This document shows positions 1 to 7,880 of a stretch of 19,439 bases of DNA, one piece after another. The first letter of the stretch is position 1; the number at the start of each line of letters is the position of its first letter. The DNA is taken from positions 193 through 19,631 of the forward strand of contig DKAU01000132.1 of assembly GCA_002450925.1 (NCBI GenBank). Direction: 5' to 3'. The notes under the pieces are model-generated. The model was given only the letters and a program-made list of their open reading frames with translations, did no database searches and was not told where the DNA came from. Source of the stretch: Thiobacillus sp. UBA6918 (lineage in GTDB: Bacteria > Pseudomonadota > Gammaproteobacteria > Burkholderiales > Thiobacillaceae). Position numbers and translations under genes: made by a program.

Positions 1-1
1 C

Positions 2-412
2 ATCGTGTGCAACATCGGTCACTTTGACAATGAAATCGACGTCGCTTCGATCGAAAAATATCAGTGGGAAGAGATCAAGCCTCAGGTCGATCACATCATC
101 TTTCCTGACGGCAAGCGCATCATCCTGCTCGCCAAGGGTCGCTTGGTGAACCTCGGCTGTGCCACCGGTCACCCGTCCTATGTGATGTCCAGTTCCTTTG
201 CCAATCAGACTATCGCCCAGATCGAGCTGTACACCCAGACCGACAAGTATCCAGTTGGTGTATACACTCTGCCCAAACATCTGGACGAGAAAGTCGCGCG
301 CCTGCAGTTGAAGAAACTCAACGCACAGTTGACCGTACTGTCCAAGGAACAGGCCGATTACATCGGCGTGCCGGTGGAAGGGCCGTACAAGGCGGAGCAT
401 TACAGGTATTGA
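2..412 (+). CDS. ahcY: Adenosylhomocysteinase, C-terminal part (5' end outside window)
   Basis: Only the last 136 codons are present; the reading frame is open through the window's left edge. The enzyme hydrolyses S-adenosylhomocysteine to adenosine and homocysteine in the cytosol, removing the by-product of methyl transfer. Visible family landmarks are the GHFDNEID segment, the loop NLGCATGHPSYVMSSSFANQ with its conserved GHP histidine, and the C-terminal tail ending KAEHYRY. In this family the conserved Lys and Tyr of that tail reach the NAD of a neighbouring subunit. The stop codon lies 4 bases before the metF ATG, so the two genes almost certainly share a transcript, linking homocysteine release to the methyl donor supply that remethylates it. 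The fragment matches the family well and the call is secure. Confidence 0.97.
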   Translation: MVCNIGHFDNEIDVASIEKYQWEEIKPQVDHIIFPDGKRIILLAKGRLVNLGCATGHPSYVMSSSFANQTIAQIELYTQTDKYPVGVYTLPKHLDEKVARLQLKKLNAQLTVLSKEQADYIGVPVEGPYKAEHYRY

Positions 413-416
413 TTCG

Positions 417-1250
417 ATGACTACGCGAACTTACAGCATCGAGTTTTTCCCGCCCAAGACCCCAGAGGGCATGGAGAAGCTGCGCACTGCACGCGCGCAG
501 CTTGCTGACGCAATGAAGCCGGCTTTCTTCTCGGTCACATTTGGTGCGGGCGGGTCCACGCGCGACCGTACGCTTGAAACAGTGCTGGAAATCCAGCGGC
601 ATGGCAACGAGGCTGCGCCTCACCTATCCTGCATTGGTGCCACGCGTGACGATATCCGCATCATTCTGCAAACCTACAAGCAGCATGGCATTCGCCGCAT
701 CGTTGCTTTGCGAGGCGACCTTCCATCGGGAATGGCTGAGCCTGGTGAACTGCGTTATGCAAGTGAGTTGGTGGAGTTTATCCGCAAGGAAACGGGTGAT
801 GTCTTTCATATCGAAGTTGCGGCCTACCCTGAGATACACCCTCAGGCGAAAAGCGCGCAGGATGATTTGAAGAACTTTGCTCGCAAGATGAAAGCAGGGG
901 CCAATTCGGCAATTACCCAGTATTTCTTTAATGCGGATTCGTACTTTCGTTTTCTGGATGAGGCTCATGCGCTCGGTGTCGGAGAGCCGATCGTGCCGGG
1001 CATCATGCCCATTGGGAATTTCTCGCAGCTGGCACGTTTTTCCGATGCTTGCGGTGCTGACATCCCGCGCTGGATCAGGAAGCGCATGGAAGGCTACGGC
1101 GACGATAGTGCCTCTATTCGGGCCTTCGGACTTGATGTGGTAACGGCAATGTGCGAACGTCTGCTCGAGGGCGGTGCACCCGGCCTGCATTTCTACACAT
1201 TGAACCAGTCAGGATTGATGCTGGAAATCTGGAAGCGTCTGGGACTTTAA
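417..1250 (+). CDS. metF: 5,10-methylenetetrahydrofolate reductase
   Basis: 277 residues, close to the usual length of short bacterial MetF proteins. It reduces 5,10-methylene-THF to 5-methyl-THF with NAD(P)H through a bound FAD, in a TIM barrel. The N-terminal EFFPPKTPEG motif carries the conserved active-site Glu (residue 9). The SVTFGAGGSTRDRT segment (39-52) and the RGDLP motif with the flavin-tuning Asp (residue 101) are also present, followed by the AITQYFF and PGIMPI strands. The ATG is 4 bases after the ahcY stop, with a weak AGG about 10 bases upstream. The ahcY-metF pairing joins the homocysteine and methyl-folate halves of the methionine cycle. Its stop codon overlaps that of the convergent ClC gene, so there is no room for a terminator between them. 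Confidence 0.97.
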   Translation: MTTRTYSIEFFPPKTPEGMEKLRTARAQLADAMKPAFFSVTFGAGGSTRDRTLETVLEIQRHGNEAAPHLSCIGATRDDIRIILQTYKQHGIRRIVALRGDLPSGMAEPGELRYASELVEFIRKETGDVFHIEVAAYPEIHPQAKSAQDDLKNFARKMKAGANSAITQYFFNADSYFRFLDEAHALGVGEPIVPGIMPIGNFSQLARFSDACGADIPRWIRKRMEGYGDDSASIRAFGLDVVTAMCERLLEGGAPGLHFYTLNQSGLMLEIWKRLGL

Positions 1251-2584
1251 TGTGTTGCCTGATCTTTTGGCGATGGTGATGGTTTGTCCGTGACATCCAT
1301 TCGCTGAAGGAAATTCTCAGCAAGCGCCTTGTACACGGGGACATGGCAAACGATGCGCGAAACTCCATGTGCGAGCAGAGCGGTCGCCATCAAGGGTAGA
1401 ACCAGTTCATGGTTGTTGGTCATTTCCATGACGATGATGAACGTGGTCAAGGGCGCCTGAGTTACGCCGGCAAAATAGGCGACCATGCCCAGTACGATAA
1501 TCGTACTGGCGGGAGCAAAGCTTAGGACATGGGAAAGGCTTGAACCCATGCCAGCCCCCACTGCCAGAGACGGGGCGAATATGCCTCCCGGTATACCGCT
1601 CAGATAGGACACCAGCGTCGCCAGAAACTTGTATATCGCGTAGCCGGGGTAATCTGCATCCCCGTGTTCAAGAATTTGATGCACCTCTTCATATCCGGTG
1701 CCGTAAGTATGACCGCCAGACAGGACGCCGATAAGCGCAAGAACGATTCCACAACCCGCAGCAAACGCGATTGGCCTGTTCCGCATCCAGCATCCTGCGA
1801 TATTGGACCAGCCTTGCCCTGAACTAATCAGCAACCGAGCAAAAATTCCGCCTGCCAGGCCGCCCGTAATGGCGCAAAGTATTACTGCCAGCCAACCTTC
1901 ATTGCTTCCAAGCGAGGAGGATATCGTTCCGAAATAAATGTAATTGCCCAGAATGGCATTTGCGGCCAATCCGGCAAATATCACGCTGGTCAAAACCATG
2001 CCGTTGGTGCGCTGCTCAAAGGAACGTGAGAGTTCTTCTATCGCAAAAGCAATTCCAGCCAATGGTGTGTTGAACGCTGCCGCCACACCAGCCGCACCGC
2101 CAGCAATAATCAAACCTCTAAGCTGGTCACGATGTGAGAAATGTCCGAATCTGCGCAACGAATACATGATCGAGGCACCAATCTGTACGGTCGGTCCTTC
2201 GCGTCCGACCGATGCGCCCCCACACAATGCCAGCAAGGTCAGCCCGATTTTTCCGATGGCGATGCGGAGCGAAAGCAGACTGCGCAATTGCTCGTCTTCC
2301 TTGATCTTCAGGGCCGCGATGGTCTGGGGAATGCCGCTGCCTTGCGATCCTTCGAAATAGCGTTTGGTCAGCCAGACCGACAGCGCCAGAATGGATGGTA
2401 GAACCAGGAAAGCGAGCCAGGGAGAGAAGGAGTACAGCCAGTGTGAGAATTGGTAGGCGCGCTGTGCGCCCAGCGCAAACAGCACTGCCACGATTCCTAC
2501 GATGATTGCGCCCCCCCAGAAAACTAGTCGCAGTCCCCATTCTTTGGGGGAAAGCAGGTTTTTCAGGTGGTCGCGGTCAAGCAT
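1247..2584 (-). CDS. ClC-family chloride channel / Cl-/H+ antiporter, no CBS domain
   Basis: A 445-residue polytopic membrane protein with all ClC selectivity motifs: GSGIP (82-86), GREGP with the gating glutamate (E129), GIFAP (334-338) and the inner-gate tyrosine in PVYKAL (Y418). The internal proton-transfer glutamate typical of exchangers appears to be kept, in the sequence AIEEL (E183/E184, matching the IIEE of the E. coli protein). This suggests a 2Cl-/1H+ antiporter rather than a passive channel. It ends after the transmembrane core, without the C-terminal CBS pair found in many relatives. Known roles of bacterial ClCs include acid resistance and anion homeostasis; which applies here cannot be read. 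No clear Shine-Dalgarno precedes the ATG. The gene follows the aminotransferase on the same strand across an 86-base gap holding a strong hairpin. Confidence 0.95.
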   Translation of the reverse strand: MLDRDHLKNLLSPKEWGLRLVFWGGAIIVGIVAVLFALGAQRAYQFSHWLYSFSPWLAFLVLPSILALSVWLTKRYFEGSQGSGIPQTIAALKIKEDEQLRSLLSLRIAIGKIGLTLLALCGGASVGREGPTVQIGASIMYSLRRFGHFSHRDQLRGLIIAGGAAGVAAAFNTPLAGIAFAIEELSRSFEQRTNGMVLTSVIFAGLAANAILGNYIYFGTISSSLGSNEGWLAVILCAITGGLAGGIFARLLISSGQGWSNIAGCWMRNRPIAFAAGCGIVLALIGVLSGGHTYGTGYEEVHQILEHGDADYPGYAIYKFLATLVSYLSGIPGGIFAPSLAVGAGMGSSLSHVLSFAPASTIIVLGMVAYFAGVTQAPLTTFIIVMEMTNNHELVLPLMATALLAHGVSRIVCHVPVYKALAENFLQRMDVTDKPSPSPKDQATH

Positions 2585-2631
2585 GGCGGGACGAGATGTT
2601 GGCGTAGTGAATTCTTTGTACCGCCAAAATG

Positions 2632-2666
2632 TTTTCCCGGCAACCTTTGATCGGTTGCCGGGAAAA
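2632..2666 (-). terminator. Perfect 14-bp hairpin downstream of the aminotransferase gene
   Basis: TTTTCCCGGCAACC (2632-2645) and its exact reverse complement GGTTGCCGGGAAAA (2653-2666) enclose a 7-base loop. The hairpin begins 4 bases after the aminotransferase stop on the minus strand. The stem is far stronger than chance. However, the T and A runs are part of the stem in the wrong order for a classic intrinsic terminator, and only a short ATTTT follows. It may terminate inefficiently, protect the upstream mRNA 3' end, or tune expression of the downstream ClC gene. Confidence 0.7.
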
Positions 2667-2670
2667 GCGC

Positions 2671-3807
2671 TTATTTGTGCAGAACGCTACGTATGGCTTT
2701 CAGGCAGAAGTCGATGTTCTCCTGTTTGGCTGAATGACCCATCAGGCCGATCCGCCAGACCTTGCCGGCCAAAGCGCCAAGACCAGCGCCAATTTCAAGG
2801 TTGAATTCACCCAGCAATTTCGCACGCGCGGCAGCATCGTCGGCGCCTTCGGGTACCCACACGGAATTGAGTTGCGGCAGGCGTGCGCTTTCTTCAACCA
2901 CGAATTTCATGTCCATGCCTTCAAGGCCGGCCTTGAGTTTTTCATGCATGGTGCGATGGCGTGCCCAGGCGTTTTCCAGGCCTTCTTCCGAAAGAATCAC
3001 CAAGGCCTCGTGAAGGGCATAGAGAGGATTGATCGGTGCTGTGTGGTGGTACGTGCGCTTGCCTTCGGCTTGCCAGTAGCCCAACACCAGGTTCAGGTCC
3101 AGGAACCAGCTTTGCACCGGCGTTTTGCGCGCCTTGACCTTGGCGATGGCGCGCTCGGAAAAAGTCACGGGCGACAGACCGGGTGTGCAGGACAGGCACT
3201 TCTGGCTGCCGGAGTAGGCGGCGTCGATGCCCCACTCATCAATCAGTACTGGTGTGCCGCCCAGCGAGGTCACGCAGTCCATGATGGTGACAGCGCCATG
3301 CTGGTGTGCAAGTTTGGCAAGCGAAGCAGCATCGCTTTGAGCGCCAGTCGATGTTTCTGCATGCACGAAAGCCAGCACTTTTACATCGGGGTTGTCGGCG
3401 AAAGCCTGCTCGACTTTTGTGACGGTTACCGGTTTGCCCCATTCGTCTTCCACAACTACGGGCACGCCGCCGCAGCGTTTCACGTTTTCCAGCATGCGGC
3501 CGCCGAATACGCCATTGACGCAGACGATGACCTTGTCGCCCGGTTCAACCAGATTGACGAAACACATTTCCATCCCGGCAGAGCCTGGCGCGGAAACGGG
3601 GAAAGTCAGCGGGTTCTCGGTCTGGTAGGCATAACGCATCAGCACCTTTATCTCTTCCATCATCTCCTGGAACGCGGGATCCAGATGGCCGATGGTGGGG
3701 CGCTGCATGGCATCCAGAATGCGTTGCGGCACATCGGAGGGTCCGGGGCCCATGAGGGTGCGTTGTGGGGGAATGAAGGAGTTGATTGCAGGGTTGTTGA
3801 TCAGCAT
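2671..3807 (-). CDS. Class V aminotransferase, alanine/serine-glyoxylate type
   Basis: 378 residues of the PLP-dependent class V fold (alanine-glyoxylate / serine-glyoxylate / serine-pyruvate aminotransferase group). The N-terminal LMGPGPSDVPQRI segment (18-30), TIGHLDP, the PLP-phosphate-binding APGSAGMEM region (73-81), the pyridoxal-nitrogen Asp in IMDCVTSLGG (D177) and the Schiff-base Lys in SGSQKCL (K203) are all present. Such enzymes convert glyoxylate to glycine using alanine or serine. In autotrophs this serves 2-phosphoglycolate salvage and in methylotrophs the serine cycle; which donor is used cannot be told from the motifs. It lies alone between a terminator upstream and a hairpin downstream, so it may be its own transcription unit, with or without the following ClC gene. 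No clear ribosome binding site is seen. Confidence 0.93.
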   Translation of the reverse strand: MLINNPAINSFIPPQRTLMGPGPSDVPQRILDAMQRPTIGHLDPAFQEMMEEIKVLMRYAYQTENPLTFPVSAPGSAGMEMCFVNLVEPGDKVIVCVNGVFGGRMLENVKRCGGVPVVVEDEWGKPVTVTKVEQAFADNPDVKVLAFVHAETSTGAQSDAASLAKLAHQHGAVTIMDCVTSLGGTPVLIDEWGIDAAYSGSQKCLSCTPGLSPVTFSERAIAKVKARKTPVQSWFLDLNLVLGYWQAEGKRTYHHTAPINPLYALHEALVILSEEGLENAWARHRTMHEKLKAGLEGMDMKFVVEESARLPQLNSVWVPEGADDAAARAKLLGEFNLEIGAGLGALAGKVWRIGLMGHSAKQENIDFCLKAIRSVLHK

Positions 3808-3829
3808 GGTTATTTAAGTTTGGCGTTGT

Positions 3830-3857
3830 AAAACAAAACCCGAGCATTTTACTCGGG
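3830..3857 (-). terminator. Rho-independent terminator after the ttcA-like gene
   Basis: On the minus strand a CCCGAG/CTCGGG stem (3852-3857 with 3839-3844, 7-base loop) is followed directly by TTTTGTTT. This is the expected hairpin plus U-tract. It begins 18 bases after the ttcA-like stop and ends the aroE-to-ttcA-like run before the aminotransferase gene. Confidence 0.85.
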
Positions 3858-3875
3858 ATATAGTTTTGAAAAAAG

Positions 3876-4631
3876 TCAGGCTTTGGGCGGGGTGCCCATG
3901 ACGGGTTTCATCGCCGTCAACAGGCTGGCAAAGAGTTTGGGATGCAGTTTCTCCTGCTCGGCCAGCATCTGTTTCATGGCATGGCGCTGTTGGGGTTTTG
4001 CGAAGCAGGCCGGGCAGTTTTCGAATATGACAGGCAGGCCGGCCTTGTGTGCGAAATCGCGTGTCTGGCGTTCGCGTACGTAGACGAAGGGGCGAATGAC
4101 GCGCAGATCGCCGGCATCGATCAGGTAATGGGCCTGCATGGTGCGTAGCTTGCCGCCGAAGAACATCGACATCATCAGGGTTTCGGCCAGATCATCCAGA
4201 TGCTGGGCCAGTGCGAGGACGTTGTACCCCTGTTCGCGTGCGACGCGATACAGGATGCCGCGGCGCATGCGCGAACAATAGGCGCAGTAAGAATCGCTAT
4301 CCTTGGTGAGGATTTTCTGTGCTTCGCTTACGATGGGTTGCGAATCGAAGAAATATTTCAACCCCAGGCTTTCCATGTAGGGCTTGAGCGGAGAAGGGTC
4401 AAATTGGTCCGATTGCGGGTCGACCGTGCAGGCGGCCAACTCGAATTTGATGGGTGCTTTTTTCTGCAGATGCAACAGCACATGCAATAGCGAAAGCGAA
4501 TCCTTACCCCCGGAAAGCCCCAGCAAGACACGATCGCCGTTGCGGATCATGTCGAAATCACCGATGGCGCGACCGGCAGCAGAGATGAGGGAGCGAGGTG
4601 CCTTGAACGGCTCTTCAGGCATTTCCACCAT
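3876..4631 (-). CDS. TtcA-like PP-loop ATPase (tRNA 2-thiolation family)
   Basis: 251 residues from the ATG at 4631. The PP-loop SGGKDS (40-45), which binds ATP and adenylates the target base, is followed by CAYC (116-119), SRMRRGILYRVA and a C-terminal CPACF pair (206-209). TtcA makes 2-thiocytidine at tRNA position 32 and uses two CXXC cysteines plus a later cysteine to hold a 4Fe-4S cluster; comparable cysteines are present here. It is shorter than E. coli TtcA (311 residues) and reads QHLDDLAET where TtcA has a HHRDD-type motif, so it may be a paralogue with another RNA target. The start overlaps the end of msbA by 17 bases; the ATG at 4622 is an equally good alternative. A longer frame back to 4769 would overlap msbA by 155 bases and is unlikely. 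Confidence 0.85.
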   Translation of the reverse strand: MVEMPEEPFKAPRSLISAAGRAIGDFDMIRNGDRVLLGLSGGKDSLSLLHVLLHLQKKAPIKFELAACTVDPQSDQFDPSPLKPYMESLGLKYFFDSQPIVSEAQKILTKDSDSYCAYCSRMRRGILYRVAREQGYNVLALAQHLDDLAETLMMSMFFGGKLRTMQAHYLIDAGDLRVIRPFVYVRERQTRDFAHKAGLPVIFENCPACFAKPQQRHAMKQMLAEQEKLHPKLFASLLTAMKPVMGTPPKA

Positions 4632-6354
4632 GGAACTGCATGCGGTAGAGCTGGGCATAACGGCCATTTGCTGCCAGCAGTTCGGAGTGATTGCCAATTT
4701 CAACGATGCGTCCGTGTTCCATGACAACGATGCGGTTGGCTTTTTCGATAGTGGAAAGGCGGTGCGCAATCACGATGGTGGTGCGATGCTGCATGAGATT
4801 TTCCAGTGCTGCCTGCACATGCCGTTCGGATTCGGTATCGAGCGCGGAAGTGGCTTCATCCAGAATCAGAATGGGTGCATCTTTCAGTATGGCGCGGGCA
4901 ATGGCGACGCGTTGTCTCTGGCCGCCGGAGAGCTTTACGCCATTCTCCCCGATCAGGGTGTTCAGCCCTTCAGGTAAACGTTGAATGAAATCCCAGGCAT
5001 GGGCGGCTTCAGCCGCCTGCTGAATGGCCTCATCACTGGCCTCACGTTTGGCGCCGTAAGCGATGTTTGCTCGCAGTGTGTCGTTGAACAGCACGATATC
5101 CTGTGAAACACTGGCCATGTTGGCGCGCAGGCTGGTGAGGGTATAGTCCTCGGCGGGTACACCATCGAAAAGCAGGGTGCCGTTGCTGGGTGCATAAAAC
5201 CTTGGCAAAAGGCTAACCAGGCTGGTTTTGCCGGCGCCTGAGCCCCCCACGAGTGCAAGCGTTTCCCCGGGCTGGATGTGAAGGTCAATATCTGCCAGGG
5301 CTGGTTGGGGTTTGCCAGGATAGACAAGGCTGATGTGTTCGAATCGTATGTCACCAGACAGTTTGCCGGCCACTTTCGTGCCGTGATCGGCTTCAGGAAT
5401 TTCATCGAGTATCTCGAACACTACCTCGGCCGAAGCCAGGCCGCGTTGCAAGGTGTCATTCAGGGTGGTCAAGCGTTTTAGGGGCGGGAATAGCAACATC
5501 ATGGCGATAAAAAATGACACGAAACCGCCTACGGTGGTTTGGTCGTTTAGCGCCTGATGAATTGCAATATAGAAAATGATTGCAAGCGGAATGCCTGCCA
5601 CGATTTCAACGAATGGCGTGTTTGCGCCCTGTGCGACCACACGTTTCATTTCCAGTTTGCGCGCCTTGTTTGCGCGATCGCTGAAACGTTCTATTTCATA
5701 GGGCTTGGCATCGAATATCCGTACAAGCCGATGTGCAGAAAGCGATTCTGTCAGCGATTCGGTCAGCAAGCCAATGTTGGTTTGCGCAGCACGCGACAAG
5801 GAACGTAATCGCTTGGCGACTTTGCTAACTGCATAAACAATGGGTGGGAAGGAAATGAAAATAATGAGCGTCAACTGCCAGTTGACCCACAACAAATAAC
5901 CGGAGAGCGCCACGATGGTGAGCAGGTCCTTGGTCAACGCGGTCAGTGCCATAGTTGTGGCGCGCATGACTTGGGTGACATTGAAGGCAATGTGGGCAGT
6001 TAACTGGCTGGTGCTGACATTATCGAAATAGCTCACCGGCAGACTGAGCAACTTCTTGTGCATGGCTTCGCGCAAGTCCTGCACTAGTCGATTATCTATC
6101 CAGGCAACGCAATAGCTCGCGACGAAACCTGATAATCCACGAGCCACCAGAAGAAGGACGATGCCGACTGGCATCCAGATCAGCCATGCCTGGTTTTTGG
6201 CTACAAAGCCTTCATCCAGCATCTGTTTGAATAATGCAGGAAGAATGGGCTCAAGGCCCGCCGTAATGGCGTTGGCCACGACAGCAGCGAGCAACACCTT
6301 CCAGTGAGGCTGTGCGTGTTTCAGGAGGCGCAGGTAAAGGGTCTTGCTGTTCAT
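4615..6354 (-). CDS. msbA: Lipid A export ABC transporter, fused permease and ATPase
   Basis: 579 residues, the usual MsbA length. An N-terminal six-helix exporter domain (about 15-320) is joined to an ATPase domain with Walker A GGSGAGKT (370-377), signature LSGGQ (475-479), Walker B ILILDE (495-500) and the H-loop histidine in AHRLST (H531). MsbA homodimers flip core lipid A across the inner membrane, which implies a Gram-negative host with lipopolysaccharide. The half-transporter layout and the N-terminus (LYLRLLKHAQPHWK) fit MsbA better than other type IV exporters, though substrate cannot be proven. It follows mgtE by 32 bases and overlaps the ttcA-like gene, so both are probably co-transcribed. 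Confidence 0.93.
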   Translation of the reverse strand: MNSKTLYLRLLKHAQPHWKVLLAAVVANAITAGLEPILPALFKQMLDEGFVAKNQAWLIWMPVGIVLLLVARGLSGFVASYCVAWIDNRLVQDLREAMHKKLLSLPVSYFDNVSTSQLTAHIAFNVTQVMRATTMALTALTKDLLTIVALSGYLLWVNWQLTLIIFISFPPIVYAVSKVAKRLRSLSRAAQTNIGLLTESLTESLSAHRLVRIFDAKPYEIERFSDRANKARKLEMKRVVAQGANTPFVEIVAGIPLAIIFYIAIHQALNDQTTVGGFVSFFIAMMLLFPPLKRLTTLNDTLQRGLASAEVVFEILDEIPEADHGTKVAGKLSGDIRFEHISLVYPGKPQPALADIDLHIQPGETLALVGGSGAGKTSLVSLLPRFYAPSNGTLLFDGVPAEDYTLTSLRANMASVSQDIVLFNDTLRANIAYGAKREASDEAIQQAAEAAHAWDFIQRLPEGLNTLIGENGVKLSGGQRQRVAIARAILKDAPILILDEATSALDTESERHVQAALENLMQHRTTIVIAHRLSTIEKANRIVVMEHGRIVEIGNHSELLAANGRYAQLYRMQFHGGNA

Positions 6355-6386
6355 ATGGCTTTTGCGTGCGGTGTTTTTATGGCCAT

Positions 6387-7829
6387 CTAAAGCAGTATCA
6401 GTGTGGCAAGGCCGAGGAAAATGAAAAAGCCCATGCTGTCAGTAGTTGCTGTCAAAAGCACAGATGAACCCATGGCTGGGTCACGGTTCATGCGTTCCAT
6501 CAGCAAAGGAATGAATATGCCGGCGAGGGCGGCAACAAGGAGGTTCAGCAACATGGCCAGCGCCATGACACCCCCGAGCGCAACGTTTTTGTACAGTAGC
6601 CACGCAAATATGCCCACGGCTGCGCCCCAGACCGCGCCATTCAAAAGTGCCACACCCAGCTCTTTCAAAATCAGCCGACGGGCGTTGGCTGGGTTGATCT
6701 GTCCCAGAGCAAGGCCGCGAATGATCAGCGCCGTAGTCTGGTTTCCAGAATTGCCGCCAATGCCGGCAACAATGGGCATTAACGCGGCCAGCGCGGCGAG
6801 TTTCTCGATGCTGCCTTCAAAAATACCAATGACGCGAGAGGCGATAAAGGCAGTAACAAGATTAATGGCGAGCCATGTCCAGCGGTTGCGCGCAGCGCGC
6901 CACACGGTGGAGAACAGGTCTTCCTCTTCTTTTAGGCCGGCCATGGACAGCATGTCGGCCTCCGAGGATTCGCGGATGTAATCCACCACGGCATCAACTG
7001 TAAGGCGACCGATCAGCCGGTCTTGCGTATCCACGACCGGCGCCATCACCAGGTCGTAGCGTTCGAAAGCCTGTGCAGCTTCGTGTGCATCATCGTCCGG
7101 ATTGAAGCTGACAAAATCCTCAATCATCACTGCAGCCACAGTGGCTTCCGGGTCGGTGGTAAGCAAACGCTTCAAAGGCAGTACGCCGATGAGATGGTCA
7201 TCGCGTTCGATCACGAACAGCTTGTCGAGCTGGTCCGGCAACTCGCCAAGGCGGCGGAGATAACGCAATGCCACTTCCAGTGTGACGTCTGCCCGGATAG
7301 TGACCATGTCGAAATCCATCAATGCGCCGACGGTGTCCTCAGGGAAAGACAACGCCGATTGCAACAATGCGCGCTTGTGCACATCCAGCGAAGTGAGCAG
7401 TTCCTGGATAACATCCTTTGGCAAGTCCGGCGCGAGGTCGGCAATCTCGTCCGTGTCGAGCGTTCCTGCAGCAGCCAGCAGCTCTTCGTTGTCCATGCTG
7501 GCGATGAGCGACTCGCGAACGGAGTCGGAAACTTCCAGCAGGATTTCGCCATCGCGTTCAGCCTTGACCAGTTCCCAGACCAGCAGGCGTTCATCAAGCG
7601 GAAGCGCTTCCAGGATGTGGGCAACGTCAGCCGGGTGGAGTTCGTCCAGCTTCTTTTGCAGTTCGGCAGTGTTCTGCTTGTGCACCAGGGATTCAACCAG
7701 ATCCTGTCGGGGGCCGCCTTGCCTGTGGACGAGTTCTTCCACCAGCTTCTGCTTGGCGAGCAGAAGCTGCACCTGGTTGAGATGTTCTTCCAGGCTATCG
7801 TGCTGGAGGGGTTCGAATTCTTCAGACAT
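6387..7829 (-). CDS. mgtE: Magnesium transporter MgtE
   Basis: 480 residues with the complete MgtE plan. A helical MgtE_N superhelix (about 35-165) is followed by two CBS domains (about 165-290, including VIERDDHLIGVLPLKRLL and VVDTQDRLIGRLTVD) and then five membrane helices. The pore segment PIVAGIGGNSGNQTTALIIR and the final TTDSMGFFIFLGLA are hallmarks; the Asp in the latter (D464) corresponds to the pore Mg2+ ligand in the Thermus structure. The N and CBS domains sense cytosolic Mg2+ and close the channel when it is replete. It lies between mtgA and msbA in the minus-strand run. No Shine-Dalgarno is evident. Confidence 0.97.
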   Translation of the reverse strand: MSEEFEPLQHDSLEEHLNQVQLLLAKQKLVEELVHRQGGPRQDLVESLVHKQNTAELQKKLDELHPADVAHILEALPLDERLLVWELVKAERDGEILLEVSDSVRESLIASMDNEELLAAAGTLDTDEIADLAPDLPKDVIQELLTSLDVHKRALLQSALSFPEDTVGALMDFDMVTIRADVTLEVALRYLRRLGELPDQLDKLFVIERDDHLIGVLPLKRLLTTDPEATVAAVMIEDFVSFNPDDDAHEAAQAFERYDLVMAPVVDTQDRLIGRLTVDAVVDYIRESSEADMLSMAGLKEEEDLFSTVWRAARNRWTWLAINLVTAFIASRVIGIFEGSIEKLAALAALMPIVAGIGGNSGNQTTALIIRGLALGQINPANARRLILKELGVALLNGAVWGAAVGIFAWLLYKNVALGGVMALAMLLNLLVAALAGIFIPLLMERMNRDPAMGSSVLLTATTDSMGFFIFLGLATLILL

Positions 7830-7880
7830 GGCGCACAGAATTTTTTTGCAATTTTAACGCGCCAATTGTGAGTTTCAGGA

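Noticed and set aside
2734..3831. Long plus-strand open frame of 365 codons opposite the aminotransferase gene
   Set aside because: It is antisense to a gene with all class V aminotransferase motifs, and its His/Cys/Gln-rich translation has no recognisable domain; it is a by-product of codon bias.
4632..4769. Longer start for the ttcA-like gene
   Set aside because: It would overlap msbA by 155 bases and add residues read from the coding region of the msbA ATPase domain, with no similarity to TtcA N-termini.
7023..7871. Plus-strand open frame of 282 codons opposite mgtE
   Set aside because: It mirrors the mgtE coding frame and shows no motif, signal or ribosome binding site.
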